Below, in pieces: positions 11,001 to 27,983 of a stretch of 64,000 nucleotides of DNA. This DNA comes from Takakia lepidozioides (lineage: Eukaryota > Streptophyta > Takakiopsida > Takakiales > Takakiaceae). Each line of letters opens with the position of its first letter. The stretch's first letter is position 1. A model generated the notes under the pieces. It searched no databases and was not told the origin of the DNA. It was given only the letters and a program-made list of their open reading frames with translations. The translations under genes and the position numbers were made by a program. Location: NCBI GenBank assembly GCA_030704615.1, contig CM060731.1, positions 22,756,001 to 22,820,000 of the forward strand, read 5' to 3'.

Positions 11001-11999
11001 CCAGCACCCGAAAAATCTGGCAATTGCAAATATGCCAGTCTACAAGAGCAGAACCTGACTGACCAGTCCACAGTCAGACGCATGACAACACGCTATCACA
11101 TCTGTCCAAGGAGAGAGAAAATGGAATTCCTGCCTCTTTATCCTTTACCACACCTGTGCCCATTACTGATGGCTTCAGGAGCAAACCACGAGCGGTTGCT
11201 ATGAGTCACAAGGAGCACACTAGACACGTGTGGTGACAACCCCATGACAGGAAGACTAGAGTACCTTCTCATAGCTGTTACCTAGCGCTTAAAAGCACCG
11301 AGAGGGCTAACCGCCTTGTTGAGACCTGAAAGCATCCCTGAAGAAAGAACGTGGATCAGACCGCATGCCCTTTGGCAGATAACTACAGCCTTCCTTCAAG
11401 TCACTTCCACAAGAGACTCTAACAAAACGGCACAAGATTGAAGACCCAAAGTGAAGCAAGCACTATTTCCAGTTCAGCTTCTGAGAGAGAATTTAAGAGA
11501 GGTAAACATTCCAAAGCCTCCCCAAGAATTGTGCAATCAAACTTTGTTTCCAGTCTTGTATTTTTGTGCTGTAGTATCCGCAAGCGGTATCTGAAAAGGT
11601 AATGCATGACCATTTAAGGCCCAGTCCCAGCCACATACATCTCATGCATGTTTCTAAATACACCAGGACCACGACAGCACCAGTGAAAACAACAGCAGCT
11701 TTTATAGCAGGAGCATATAGAGAGGAAAAAAACGCCTTGGGCGTGTTGTCTTACAATAGAAACATAGTTAAAGCTCTGGCGGTATCGCCCATAACAACAG
11801 CAGAAGCCCACCCTCGCCAGGCGCCACTGGTGCTTTGGCACAGTCCAGCGACGAGCAAAGCCACGACAGCAAGAGCGTCCCATCAATAGTGAAACAGTGT
11901 GAAGGGCACATAAGACAAATGTTGATTACGTTGTCCAAACATAGATGTAGACCCTACCACTAGCACGGCATAATGTATTTCTAGACACGCAACAATGCG
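8047..11999. other. Noncoding stretch between DXS exon and PRP4 stop
   Basis: It begins with probable 3' UTR of the DXS exon (AT-rich to about 8310) and ends with probable 3' UTR of the PRP4 kinase, which is transcribed leftwards from 12,020. Several ORFs of 60-115 codons exist on both strands. The most protein-like is 10,010-10,225 plus (LHRRLSTFQDPVIQELNDEN), but none shows a family signature or exon-like neighbours. I see no transposon domains, tRNA or tandem arrays. Confidence 0.4.
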
Positions 12000-12019
12000 C
12001 CAGCACTGGCATAACCACT

Positions 12020-18041
<6,022 letters not shown>

Positions 18042-18561
18042 TGTGGTAATGACTTCCAGTTAACACAACACATTCCAAACCTGCGGCTTACCAGTACCTG
18101 CTTCTCCTAAACATCGATCCGTCCACCTGCACAAGATCATCACTCTCTCAAATTTATCTCTCCACCTTCGTCGATGGAGAGAGCGAGAGAGAAAGAGAAA
18201 GAGAAAGAGAGAGATAGGGGTAGGGCTCCAAGCCACAAGTGCCGATTTCACTCAAAGAACGACCGACCTGGATGGATGCAGTCTATTTATCATTCATCAC
18301 CTATACGTAGTATAGATGTAATTCATCCACATGCATTCGACGTCGTTCAATCTTTGCATCCACACTGGATGAGTGTCGTTCGGATGCATGAAGAATAGTG
18401 ATGAAGGATGGACGAATGTTGGATGGATGATGACGGAAATCATCTGAGACAAGAGGACGTTCCCGCGCTGGCTCTTCAATCGACCTCGGCCCGTTCTCTC
18501 TTCTCTCTCTTCACCACTCACAGGATACAGGACCCCAATTCGACGCTTTTGGATCTTGTCT
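18042..18561. promoter_or_regulatory. Shared divergent promoter region of PRP4 kinase and KU70
   Basis: The PRP4 start codon (18041, leftward) and the KU70 start codon (18562, rightward) are only 520 bp apart, so both promoters and both 5' UTRs must fit here. A GA-rich tract (18178-18215), common in plant 5' UTRs, lies on the PRP4 side. The centre (18290-18440) holds repeated atgcat/ggatg words. No convincing TATA box stands out for either direction, in keeping with housekeeping genes. Transcription start sites cannot be set from sequence alone. Confidence 0.6.
18178..18215. repeat. GA-rich simple repeat
   Basis: An imperfect (GA)n/(GAAA)n tract lies upstream of the PRP4 start, probably within its 5' UTR (a CT tract in the transcript sense). 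Confidence 0.8.
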
Positions 18562-21500
18562 ATGGATCTCAATGGGGGAGAGGGTTTGTTCGATGACGAT
18601 GAGGATGAGCAGAACTTTGAGAACGGATCGGTGGGTCTTTCTGCACTCACTTTGCTCATTTGCGCTCTCATGCTGCTTTGATGGGAAGGCGTTCGGTTAT
18701 GAGAAATTGAGGGTTTTGTAGCACCTTGATTATCATGCAGTGATTAAGATTTCTTTTGGGTGAAGGAGCTTCTCAATTGTCGAGGTCTGGGCAAGAGAGA
18801 GTTGGAATTACTGGCTATTTTGGAATGGGATCAGCCCAATGCTGAGAAGCAAGAGGGGATTGGTAGTGCTCGGGTGCATTTGAATTTCAGGAGAGCAGGT
18901 GCTTATGAACACCCCGCATCGAGGGGAGCTACCACGTACCTCACCCGTTGAATATTATGTCTGTGTTGGTGTACAGGACGTTGCTGCCAGTAGGGAGTAC
19001 GTGGCGTATCTAATTGATGCAAGTCCTGCTATGTTCTTAGACTTTAATGAAAAGGTTCGTGGCTGCTCTCTAGTTATTGTGGGATATAGAGCTGGGAATG
19101 GGGGAGCAGATCGGGGAATGCTAATTTGACGCCCCCCGGGTTTTATTTTTTCCCTTTATCAGTAAAGTATTACGGAGTGCCACACCCCTCTTTAAAGAAA
19201 AGAAAAGAGGATCATTCCACAAACTATCGCCCATTAGATTAGCGTCTATAATTCTTTTCTCTCAAGCAATGGATGTCTGTGTGTGTGTGTGCATTATGGT
19301 GGGCTGGGGTTTTATAAATTTCCCGCCCCCTTGTAATTCAAAATAAAGTTCTTCCAGGCCTCTGTCCCCTGTTTTTTATTCGCTGACTAGGCAACTGGAT
19401 GGGAAGGGGGCAGAAAGGGGGGAATAGAGTGGAGGCAGGTTGAGGGAAAGGAATTTCACTTTCAGATGTTATGAAGAGGCAGGAACATACTGACATGAGG
19501 ATTGTGCAGGACTCCTATTTTGGGGCAGTGATGAAGTGTTTGGAGGAGAATCTAAAGTCACGGATAATTGCCCGAGATGACAAAGTTGGGATCTGTTTCT
19601 TCAACACGGTCTGTATTTTCCTCTTCCAGTCAAACAGCCAGTCACTGCCTCTTACTTTCCTTGAATGCAAATGTGCTGCCCATTTGCACATTAAGCTTTG
19701 GATGGTGCTGCTGCTATGGCTCACACAGACTAGTCCTGAGCAGTGTTTGGGCATGGTGATGTACAGCTGATCGGCACTGTAGCCATTAGGCTACTGCAAG
19801 ATATACGCCATTCACTGACTACCAGGTGCTTGTGGGACAGAGAGAAAAGAAAAATATCCAAGACACTGAAGGTGTGTATGTCTGGAGTGAGCTCGTTGAC
19901 CCATCTGCCGAACTCATCCGAAATTTTGCTTCTCTACCTGGTGTGTCTCATGCATTTCATTTCCCTTAATACTTTTATTTCTCACCTTTTCTCCTTTAGA
20001 AAGGCAGAAATATTGGGAAAGCAGTATGTCCTGCAACACAGAAAGTGTACACGCAAGTGCTACCTTCAAATAAGGAATAGTATTGTGGAGAAGAATTCCT
20101 GAATCACAACATTAACAACAAGTTTTTCATAGCATAACATAGATCTGGGTCATGTGAGGGATGTTTTCATCTTGGAACTAACCTTCGTCTCGTTTGGTAC
20201 TTGGGTATTTGTGTGTAGTTGTTGTGTGCTTTAGGATGACAGTGCTGATGTTGTGAAAATAGTGGGTTGGCCTGAGGTAGCAACCCATATGGCCATGTTA
20301 CTTGCAGCTCTGCTTTAGGTCCCGGAAGCGTGGCATGAGGCTAGTTGCTTTTGCGTGATTTGTACAAACTGAGCTCAGCTCTTTGACAATGCAAGTCTGG
20401 TGTCAGGGTTGCAGACAATGCCTGTGCTTGCTGATTTGCTCACTCAGCTGCTGTGAATCATAGTGCAAAGTGTCTGCACAAGTGAATAATTTTGGCTGCT
20501 CATGTGCTTGGAGTAAAGTCTAACTCAATGCCAAGTATTTTTCCAGAGAATTTTGAGAAGGAGATTGGAACAAATAATACTGCTGTGAAGGAGGATCCGC
20601 TATTTGACGCCCTCTGGGTGGTCCAGGCCATGCTTCGTTCAGGGTATTGCCTGTTTCCACAGTCACTTGCCACCCCCACTGTTCCTGCTGTGAAAATTAG
20701 AAGACAGGTTGAGCTGTTATTCTTACCATAGATAGTTGGGGCAGGACAACCAAAAATGTGGACAAGCGCATATTGTTGTTCACCAACAATGACGATCCAT
20801 TTGGTGAAGCTGATGTTGCTGTCAAAGCTGACATGCGTCGCACCACCATCCAACGTGCCAAGGTGAGTTGGCAGAGCCTCCTCACTGGAGCTGGTCTATT
20901 TGCATACCAGTCTCTGGCGTTTCGACCCCTCATCTAGAGAGTATTTTGGCTTCTTTTCAGATAGCCAATATTAATACTGATGATTCTTGTAATTAGAGGT
21001 CATTCTATAATTCATTAAAACATTGATTGGCTTTCTTTGTGGAGAGGGATGACAGGATGCACAAGACCTAGGGATAGCCATTGACTTGATTCCTCTAAGC
21101 AGGCATGGCGAAGAGTTCAACATGGCCATCTTCTATGAGGTGAGCCAGCAAGTGTGCTTTGTGAATAGTAAGCAGCGTGGAGGTTGAAGTTCTTGATATA
21201 CTGATAAGTGGGACTGGAATGGCAGTCAATTGTGCAATCAGAGGACGAGGATGATGGAACAACGTTCCTTACGGCAGCAGCCCATAAGTAAGTCACTGGT
21301 GATGGATGAAGTTTTCCTTTTGCACTGAGAATTGGCCATGATAGCTCTTATTGGTATGCTTGCCCATACCTTGATGCAGGATGGTGAACACCTCTAATAC
21401 ACCTGATTATGATTGCCTACAAAGTGCATGGTTGTTCACGTCCTGGAGATCAAGCTTGAATTGCCTTTGAAATAGTGGACATTGTAACGCAAGCGCAACT

Positions 21501-24500
21501 AAAAACCAACATGGCCAGGGGACGATGCGACTTCCTCTGTTCTTATGCCATCTTCAGCTCCTGCTTCATGGGGCCTAGTAGCCAACACATCATGACAGAG
21601 TAGTTAAAGGCAGGTGAAGTGTTTTGATGTCTATGTCCATGCTGTGTTGTTTGAAGGTTTCAAGATCTCAAGGACAAGCTCAGGAAAAAGCTATTTAAGA
21701 AGCGTGTGGTGCGGAGGATGACTTTGACAGTGACAAGTGGCACAGACATAGGGATTAAAACCTATGCACTAGTGCGTCCTGCTGCTGCAGGTAACACATC
21801 TATGACCAACCATGTGCTATTGGGTGGACAATACGAGTGGGACCAGAGTTACTCACTAGTGGGGCTGTTGGGGTTTGTTGGGGGCAGTTTCTCACACCTG
21901 GGTGGATTCCCGCACGAATACACCTTTAAAGGTCTGCCTTCATGCTATGCTGCGCTCTTGTTGCCTCTCTTTAGGAGATGACTTCTATCTGTAACACCAG
22001 TACTGTACTCTTGTGGTTGCCCTCTCTATAGATATATTTTACAGCTTCGTTGAGTTGCATGTCTCATGCCACATCCTCACCCACAGACCAACCATTTTCG
22101 ATTTGTGTGCAGTCCGAGAGGTCTTACATTTGTTCCGACACCGGGGCACTCATGACTGAGCCTCTCAAGCGGTTTGAAGAGTACCAAGGGTAAGAAGTCA
22201 AAACTCTTTCACATGAGCATCACAGCTTTGATGCTATATTTCTGTTTGACATGCTTGCTTTCACAGAATCAGGACACTGACAGCAGTCAATGCAGGAAGA
22301 AGGTGGTGTTCACAACAGATGAGGTGATGCAAATCAAGAATGTAACAAATGTGCAATTGCAGCTTCTGGGGTTTAAACCACTGGGCTGCTTGCAGCAATA
22401 CCACAACCTGCGGCCTCCCACTTTCTTATATCCTGATGAAGAGGTGATTTACTGTTCCCTGCCGTGTTACTCAATTCAGGTGGCCATAAGGTGGATTTGC
22501 ATCTTCTGTTCAAAACAGCAGTTACATATGAGTTGCACATTCTGGGATCTTTCTGGATCCAATCTTAAATTATGTGTTTTCTGCTTATTCTTGTACGCAA
22601 TCATAGCTGTCAGAGTGCTGTGAGTGGCATCAGGAAGACTATGCTTGCAATGATATGTAGAATAGCATGGCATGGCTAAAGGATCAAGAGTGGATATGGG
22701 TGGTTATTGGGAATCAGGCTGTTCGGGGGAGTACATCTGCGTTTATTGCTTTGCACAGGGCAATGCTACGTGTGCATAAGTATGTCAATTCTGACTTTGT
22801 ATTGCCCTATTCGTGGAGTTTCTGTTTATTTATTGGTATCATGGGCTGTCAGATCAGTGCAGATTGAGTTCTCGTTCCAATTATTTGCAAAAGGATTAAT
22901 CAGTATTGTTTGCTTGTCCAATCCAGATACGCTGTTGCATTATATGGGACTCGAGCGTCATCACAGATGGTTGCATTGGTTGCACAGGTTGCATTCAATA
23001 TTTAGAATGCAATATTCCTATTCATAGTGTGCTCTTTTTTGTGGCCTTTGATGGGCACTCTTGACTACAGTCTGTTGGCAATCTTTACATATAGCAGTTG
23101 TTCATGTATGTATGGCCTTCCAAAATACATATTGTTTCAACCTTTGACTACTCAGCCACGTGGGCGGATGATGACATGTTCACTGCAGGAAGAGGAAGTG
23201 GATGAGGAAGGGTTCCAAACACAACCCCCTGGCATGCACATGATCTACTTACCGTATGCTGATGATATCCGCGGTGCTGAAAAGGCAAGTTTAGTCATTT
23301 TTGCTGTCAGGAGCTGCCTCCAATCACTACCACTGAAAGTATCTTATGGAAAAGCTCCTCTTAAAGTAACATGGTTGGATGAGGGTAAGGGTGCAGTTTA
23401 ATCTGAGCAGTGAGGCAAGGGCAACCATTGCATCCAAGGAGCAGGTGGACAGAGCATTGGCTGTAATTAGGAAGATTGAGATAAAGAACTTCTCTGTCTT
23501 TGATATTCCAAATCCAGGTAGAATGTGCTCCTACCCACCTTTGGCCTCGTTTTTCTTGCGCTATACTTGTCAGCCCATAGGTTTGAAGCCAAGGTAAGCA
23601 GATTTATTAACTGTTTGATGCTAATGGAGTAGAGTCAATTTCCTCTCAATCTAACCCACATGAAGATTCAAAGTTTATGGATTAAGGATGATTGAAAAGG
23701 TTTTATAAGTCAAAACAGAGAGCTCAAAACTCAGATCTTCAATGCAACAGCAGTTTAGGTGCTAAAAAACAAAATTTGTGTATAAGAAATGTATTTACTG
23801 CAGATTAAGACTCAAATATTCACAATATGCTTACTATACTAGGAGAAATTATTATTCCATATTTTGGTCTTCCTTCTAGGCCTTAAAAAATAGCTGGCTG
23901 TGAGTTGAAATAGTCATTCAAATGTACAACTGTGATGTATATGTCTTTGATTGGCAACTCTCAACATAAGAATTGCTCACTGTGGATAAGGATTAAAGAT
24001 CCTAGGGGTTGATAGGTTTGAGATAACCAATCAAATAAAACTTACATGAAGACAAAGTTACAAAGCTACAACGACTGTGGACCTCTGAAGGAAAAGCCAG
24101 AGATACCTGTTCTGCATTTTGTTGTGTGTTTTCTTATTCACGTGATTCAGCAGGAACCTCTCACTGCATGTATTGCTTGCCAACGTACAACTAAAAGTTA
24201 CCAAAACAATAATTAAATGGAAATCACTTTCACTAAGACTGTCATTACAGTCACATGTGAAGTTGCCCATTATAGATTAGTTTCTGGGAGGAGTGTGCAT
24301 GGTTGCGAAGGGGGAGCAGGGACAGGTAGACTCACTGATGAGATTATAAGATTTCTGTTGTCATCTTTGCCAGGGACCCTGACCCTGCAGTTGTTTGTGT
24401 TGGAGAGGAAAGGGGGAAGGAGGGAGTGAGAGCAGACTGGGTTGCCATTGTGGTAGAAGGTCCACTCCAATAGGGGACTTCCTCTTCAGAATGAGATTTC

Positions 24501-25441
24501 CAGCTTTACCGATTTTCTCCATAGCTCGTACAACACTATCAGCTAGATATGGGGATGAGTTTAACACATAGATCTAAGAGCGTCATCAAGACTCTTGAAC
24601 TCAACCAGTCAAGCACAGCTACACACACAACAGTGATGTGTTTCTAGTCCCGACACCTTTGTGTGTGTCAATGACAAGGCTGCTGCCCCATCAGCTTTTT
24701 GGCAGTAGGGCTGGAGTGACTTATGCAGCACGAAGTTAGGCTTGACTCTCACCGATGTGGGCATAATATCCAGCTTTGCAGAGGCATTACGCAATCCTAC
24801 AGGGAGTAGCATTAGGCGAGGATGAGGAGCTACCTGAAGTTGAAGACTGCACTCTGCCTGACGCTAAGGGCATTGCCAGGTATTATACTTCAACCACTGT
24901 TGATGTTAGAAAGGTAGGGTATCTCTTGGGAAGGCACAAGTGGTAATTGCCGTGGGGTGTAAACAGGGCAACGGAAGCCGTGCAGGCCTTCAAGGATGCA
25001 GTTTATGGGCCAGAGCATGACCAGGAAAAGGCTGATGCAGCTGCTGCACATGCTAGGGGCAGTGTGGCATCACAGAAACGCAAGGCGGCTGCTGATGTGG
25101 CTGCCAAGGAGGCCAAGGAATACAACTGGGTGGAGCTGGCTGACACGGGCAAGGTGCAAAGTGACCTCTACTTCTTTCTCTAAGAGGGTGACACCCTATG
25201 TTTCTGTCCAAACTAGGCGCTGGGTGTATGGCCACATGGGTACGGCAAACAGTCTTATGAGTGCATTCTTAAGGGGGTGACATGTATGATGACGTGGCTG
25301 ATGGCTGGGATTGGGTGTGGACTGCAGCTGAAGGAGCACACTGTACAGGAACTCAAGTATTATTTGACTGCAAACAAATTGCCCCTTACGGGTAAGAAGG
25401 AGGTCCTAATAGATCGCATCCTTTCTCATCTTGGCAAGTGA
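18562..25441 (+). CDS. KU70: KU70, DNA double-strand-break end-binding subunit
   Basis: Eighteen exons: 18562-18630, 18977-19054, ~19483-19608, 19841-19940, 20547-20643, 20745-20862, 21056-21139, ~21226-21287, 21657-21790, ~22087-22189, ~22284-22443, 22718-22779, 22927-22987, 23189-23284, 23397-23517, 24774-24879, 24967-25153, 25328-25441. They join in frame to about 625 aa (Arabidopsis Ku70 is 621). Visible in order: acidic N-terminus, vWA-like domain (YVAYLIDASPAMF, RILLFTNNDDPFGEADV), Ku core barrel (RSYICSDTGALM, LQLLGFKPLGCLQQYHNLRP, PPGMHMIYLPYADDIR), C-terminal arm (LQRHYAILQGVALGEDEE) and a SAP domain (589-625: HTVQELKYYLTANKLPLTGK). With KU80 it binds broken DNA ends in non-homologous end joining and protects telomeres in the nucleus. 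The exon 3, 8, 10 and 11 acceptors are tentative; the intron after exon 14 uses a GC donor. Confidence 0.95.
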
Positions 25442-26343
25442 CCCACTTCCAACATCTGTATCCAAGGAGTTTTATGCGCACCAGTTGTTTCAATTCAGTC
25501 TTGAGGGATGCAGAACCATATAAAGGCTTTAGGGTTCAAGCGCAAGAAGGTAAAGACCTGGCAACACCTGTAATTGTAGAGATAGTGACAATGCTACAGG
25601 AATATGCGACTGTCTAAGAACTTGACATGCACTCTAGGATTGGATACGTACATCAAGATCTTTCCTCTTTGTAAGTCAAGGGGCATGCTTCAGGACTTGT
25701 CCATTCTCATCTACAAACATAGTTTGTGGGTGAGCTGTTTCTTCATTTATGTGTTGTGTAACATAGGGAGAATATGCCTTACCCTTCTCAAATATTCATC
25801 AACAGCCTTGTCCTCACAATTACTAACTCCAGGCTAAGGTGGAGGTGGTTACTGGCATTTTGTCTCCGATGTGCTTCCTGCCTTCTATCACACCTGGACA
25901 CAGATCCCACCAGCAAATTATGCAAGTGTTGAGGCTTCACATCGAACCTGGTGGTGAACCACTTCTCTAACGCATTATTTTCAACTGCTTTCCAATTCTT
26001 ACCTCATCCTAGAATAGCTCTACCTTGTGAGTAATTGCCGAACTGCATTTGGATACAATCTCTGCAACATCAGATCAACACAAATCGGTTCCCTAACTTC
26101 AGGGATGTTGCGACAGTGCTAGCACTCCTAATGGAATCTGCCACGAAATAATCCTGATTCGAAACCCATCCCCCTCATATTATGATCCATTCACATCTGA
26201 GTCATCCTTCCAGCTACAGATTTGTCGAATCGATTCTTCTGAACTCCTGTTCCGAGTAACCAGGTACAAATCAGTCTAATCTCGAGACTCTCGACCCGCC
26301 TGATCGTGAGAACTTCGAACTATGTACTTAAACCTTTTTGCAG
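25442..26343. other. KU70 3' flank without recognised gene
   Basis: It probably starts with the KU70 3' UTR. Short ORFs, for example 25604-25837 plus, have no family signature. Pyrimidine-rich runs before 26,343 could belong to an intron upstream of the next exon-like segment. Confidence 0.35.
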
Positions 26344-26511
26344 GACAAAGTGTGTTTTGAACGTCGACAAAGACACGGCATTCTTGTCCTCAACTTGCAG
26401 ATGGTGTTCATTCCTTTGATAGAAACGATAGCGGCTGCAAAAGAGCAACTCATTCTCTCCAAGTCCTTAAACGATGATGATGATCCGAAGCGCACGCAAC
26501 GGGAAGACTGA
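26344..26511 (+). CDS. Unassigned terminal exon-like ORF
   Basis: A 55-codon frame starts right after the acceptor-like cctttttgcag and ends in TGA. It reads HGILVLNLQMVFIPLIETIA, then AAKEQLILSKSL and an acidic DDDD run before PKRTQRED. The amphipathic helix-like composition and charged tail look like real protein, but I do not recognise the family. The complementary strand also holds a 78-codon ORF starting with ATG (26564-26328), so strand is uncertain. No partner exon could be paired in the preceding 900 bp. Confidence 0.3.
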   Translation, partial: DKVCFERRQRHGILVLNLQMVFIPLIETIAAAKEQLILSKSLNDDDDPKRTQRED

Positions 26512-26819
26512 GTCGCACAACAAAGACTGCAAACATTCATGAGCCTCGTTCCTCCATCAGACATAAACGAGTGACTCTGTAGACAGTGAGGAGCATATTC
26601 CTCGACATTCTAGGAATCATCTTCTTTTTGTAGAATATTCCCTAGGTTCGGGACACGTTCGGGAAACAGAATTGCAGTTTCATGATTATATTTCTATAAT
26701 AATATGATTTCGTACTTTTGTACAAATTAAATATCATATGAGTTAATATCTACCCCAAACGCCCGAAAAATCAAATCAGCTAGAGGCGAGCCCACTAAGC
26801 GGCTGTCCGAATAGAAGTG

Positions 26820-27012
26820 GCAGCGTGCATTGGGCCCACATGGCCAGTGCATGCCCCTTCAAAGTGGCTATTGCATGTGGGGCGCACATGGCTATTGCAT
26901 GCAACATCTAGCAAGCTGACTCAGTTCAACTAGCGTGGCTATTTGCATTGGGCCCACATGGCTATTGCATGCCCCTTGAAAGTGGCTATAGCATGCGGGG
27001 CCCACATGGAAT
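26820..27012. repeat. Tandem repeat, about 118-bp period
   Basis: Two copies of a roughly 70-bp block start at 26,827 and 26,945. Each carries gcattgggcccacatggc, then tgcatgccccttgaaagtgg (or ttcaaagtgg) and a gcatg(t/c)ggggc(g/c)cacatgg end. Extra copies of the word catggctattgcatgc lie between them. Confidence 0.8.
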
Positions 27013-27983
27013 CCATGCCAAGGAATGCTAGGGAAGATTCTAGAACGGAGGTGATTTTCGCAAGGTATAGCCCAAAGTGGGAGCTCAGGCAAGGACCAGA
27101 GGGTGCAGGAGGATGAGGGTTCGAGTAGGGTGGGTGATTTCAAGGTGCGGGAGGAGTGGGCCCAGGTCTATGTGCATACTGCAGACAAGGAGATGGAAGG
27201 ATTTTGGAAGACGGTGGTTTACTTGGGGCGGAAGGGTTGCTTGGTGCTGTGCTGATCCGCACGACATGACTTGAGGGATGTACTATAAATAAGTGTAAAT
27301 AACTGGCGTACCAGTTACTACTGATCCACGGGTGAGGTCTGTAGTCCCCTTGCTTATTTCAAGCGCTGTAAAGACTGTTGATGTAAGGACGAACCGACGA
27401 GGTTTTATGCCGACTTGTATTATTATTATGTCATGCTCTCCGTATTGAAGGCTAAATTTTCTGCTCGAAATTACATCTCCAATGCACTTGGCTGTATTCC
27501 ATTGTTACGCGATACGCCTCTACACCGAATTTATATGACATTCGAATTTATATGACCTCATATGAGTTAATATTATTAGCGATTCATTTCAGTTTTGAAA
27601 AAGTATACTAGGTTTGGTACGAGGCCCGGCGGGATATGAGGTGCGGGACTAGGTCAGACGCTAGGTTCGGCGGATCTGGAAATGCGCTCGCAGTTTAGCA
27701 TTCGGACAGTAGAAATACGTGCCTGGCTTTGTGATTGAGAGATCGCGTGGGAGCATCAGATTACTTGTTATGTCGTACTGACAAGACTGTTCGGGAGCTG
27801 AGATTTGTGGGAGTATGTGACACACAGGGGGCCACAGAGAGAGAGAGAGAGATTGGGAGAGAGGTGTCTGGTGGGTGTGTGGAAATGCCTTGGTTCGAGT
27901 TTTGGACAGGCAGGCGGAAGGAGTGAGAAAGGGGCGGGTGTTGTTGGAAGTGAAGGTGTCATCGGAAGGCGCGAATTGCAGCC
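27013..27983. promoter_or_regulatory. EXO70 upstream region
   Basis: This is the region upstream of the EXO70 start. A TATA-like word (actataaataag) lies near 27,282. An (AG)n tract at 27,836-27,852 lies about 130 bp before the start codon, a usual place for a purine-rich plant 5' UTR. Short ORFs are present but without family signature. The true transcription start is unknown. Confidence 0.35.

Noticed and set aside
18897-18950. Possible tRNA-like stretch in KU70 intron 1
   Set aside because: No A box/B box pair and no cloverleaf could be formed.
24058-24567. Cluster of ORFs on both strands between KU70 exons 15 and 16
   Set aside because: No family features; they lie inside an intron fixed by matching phases on both sides.
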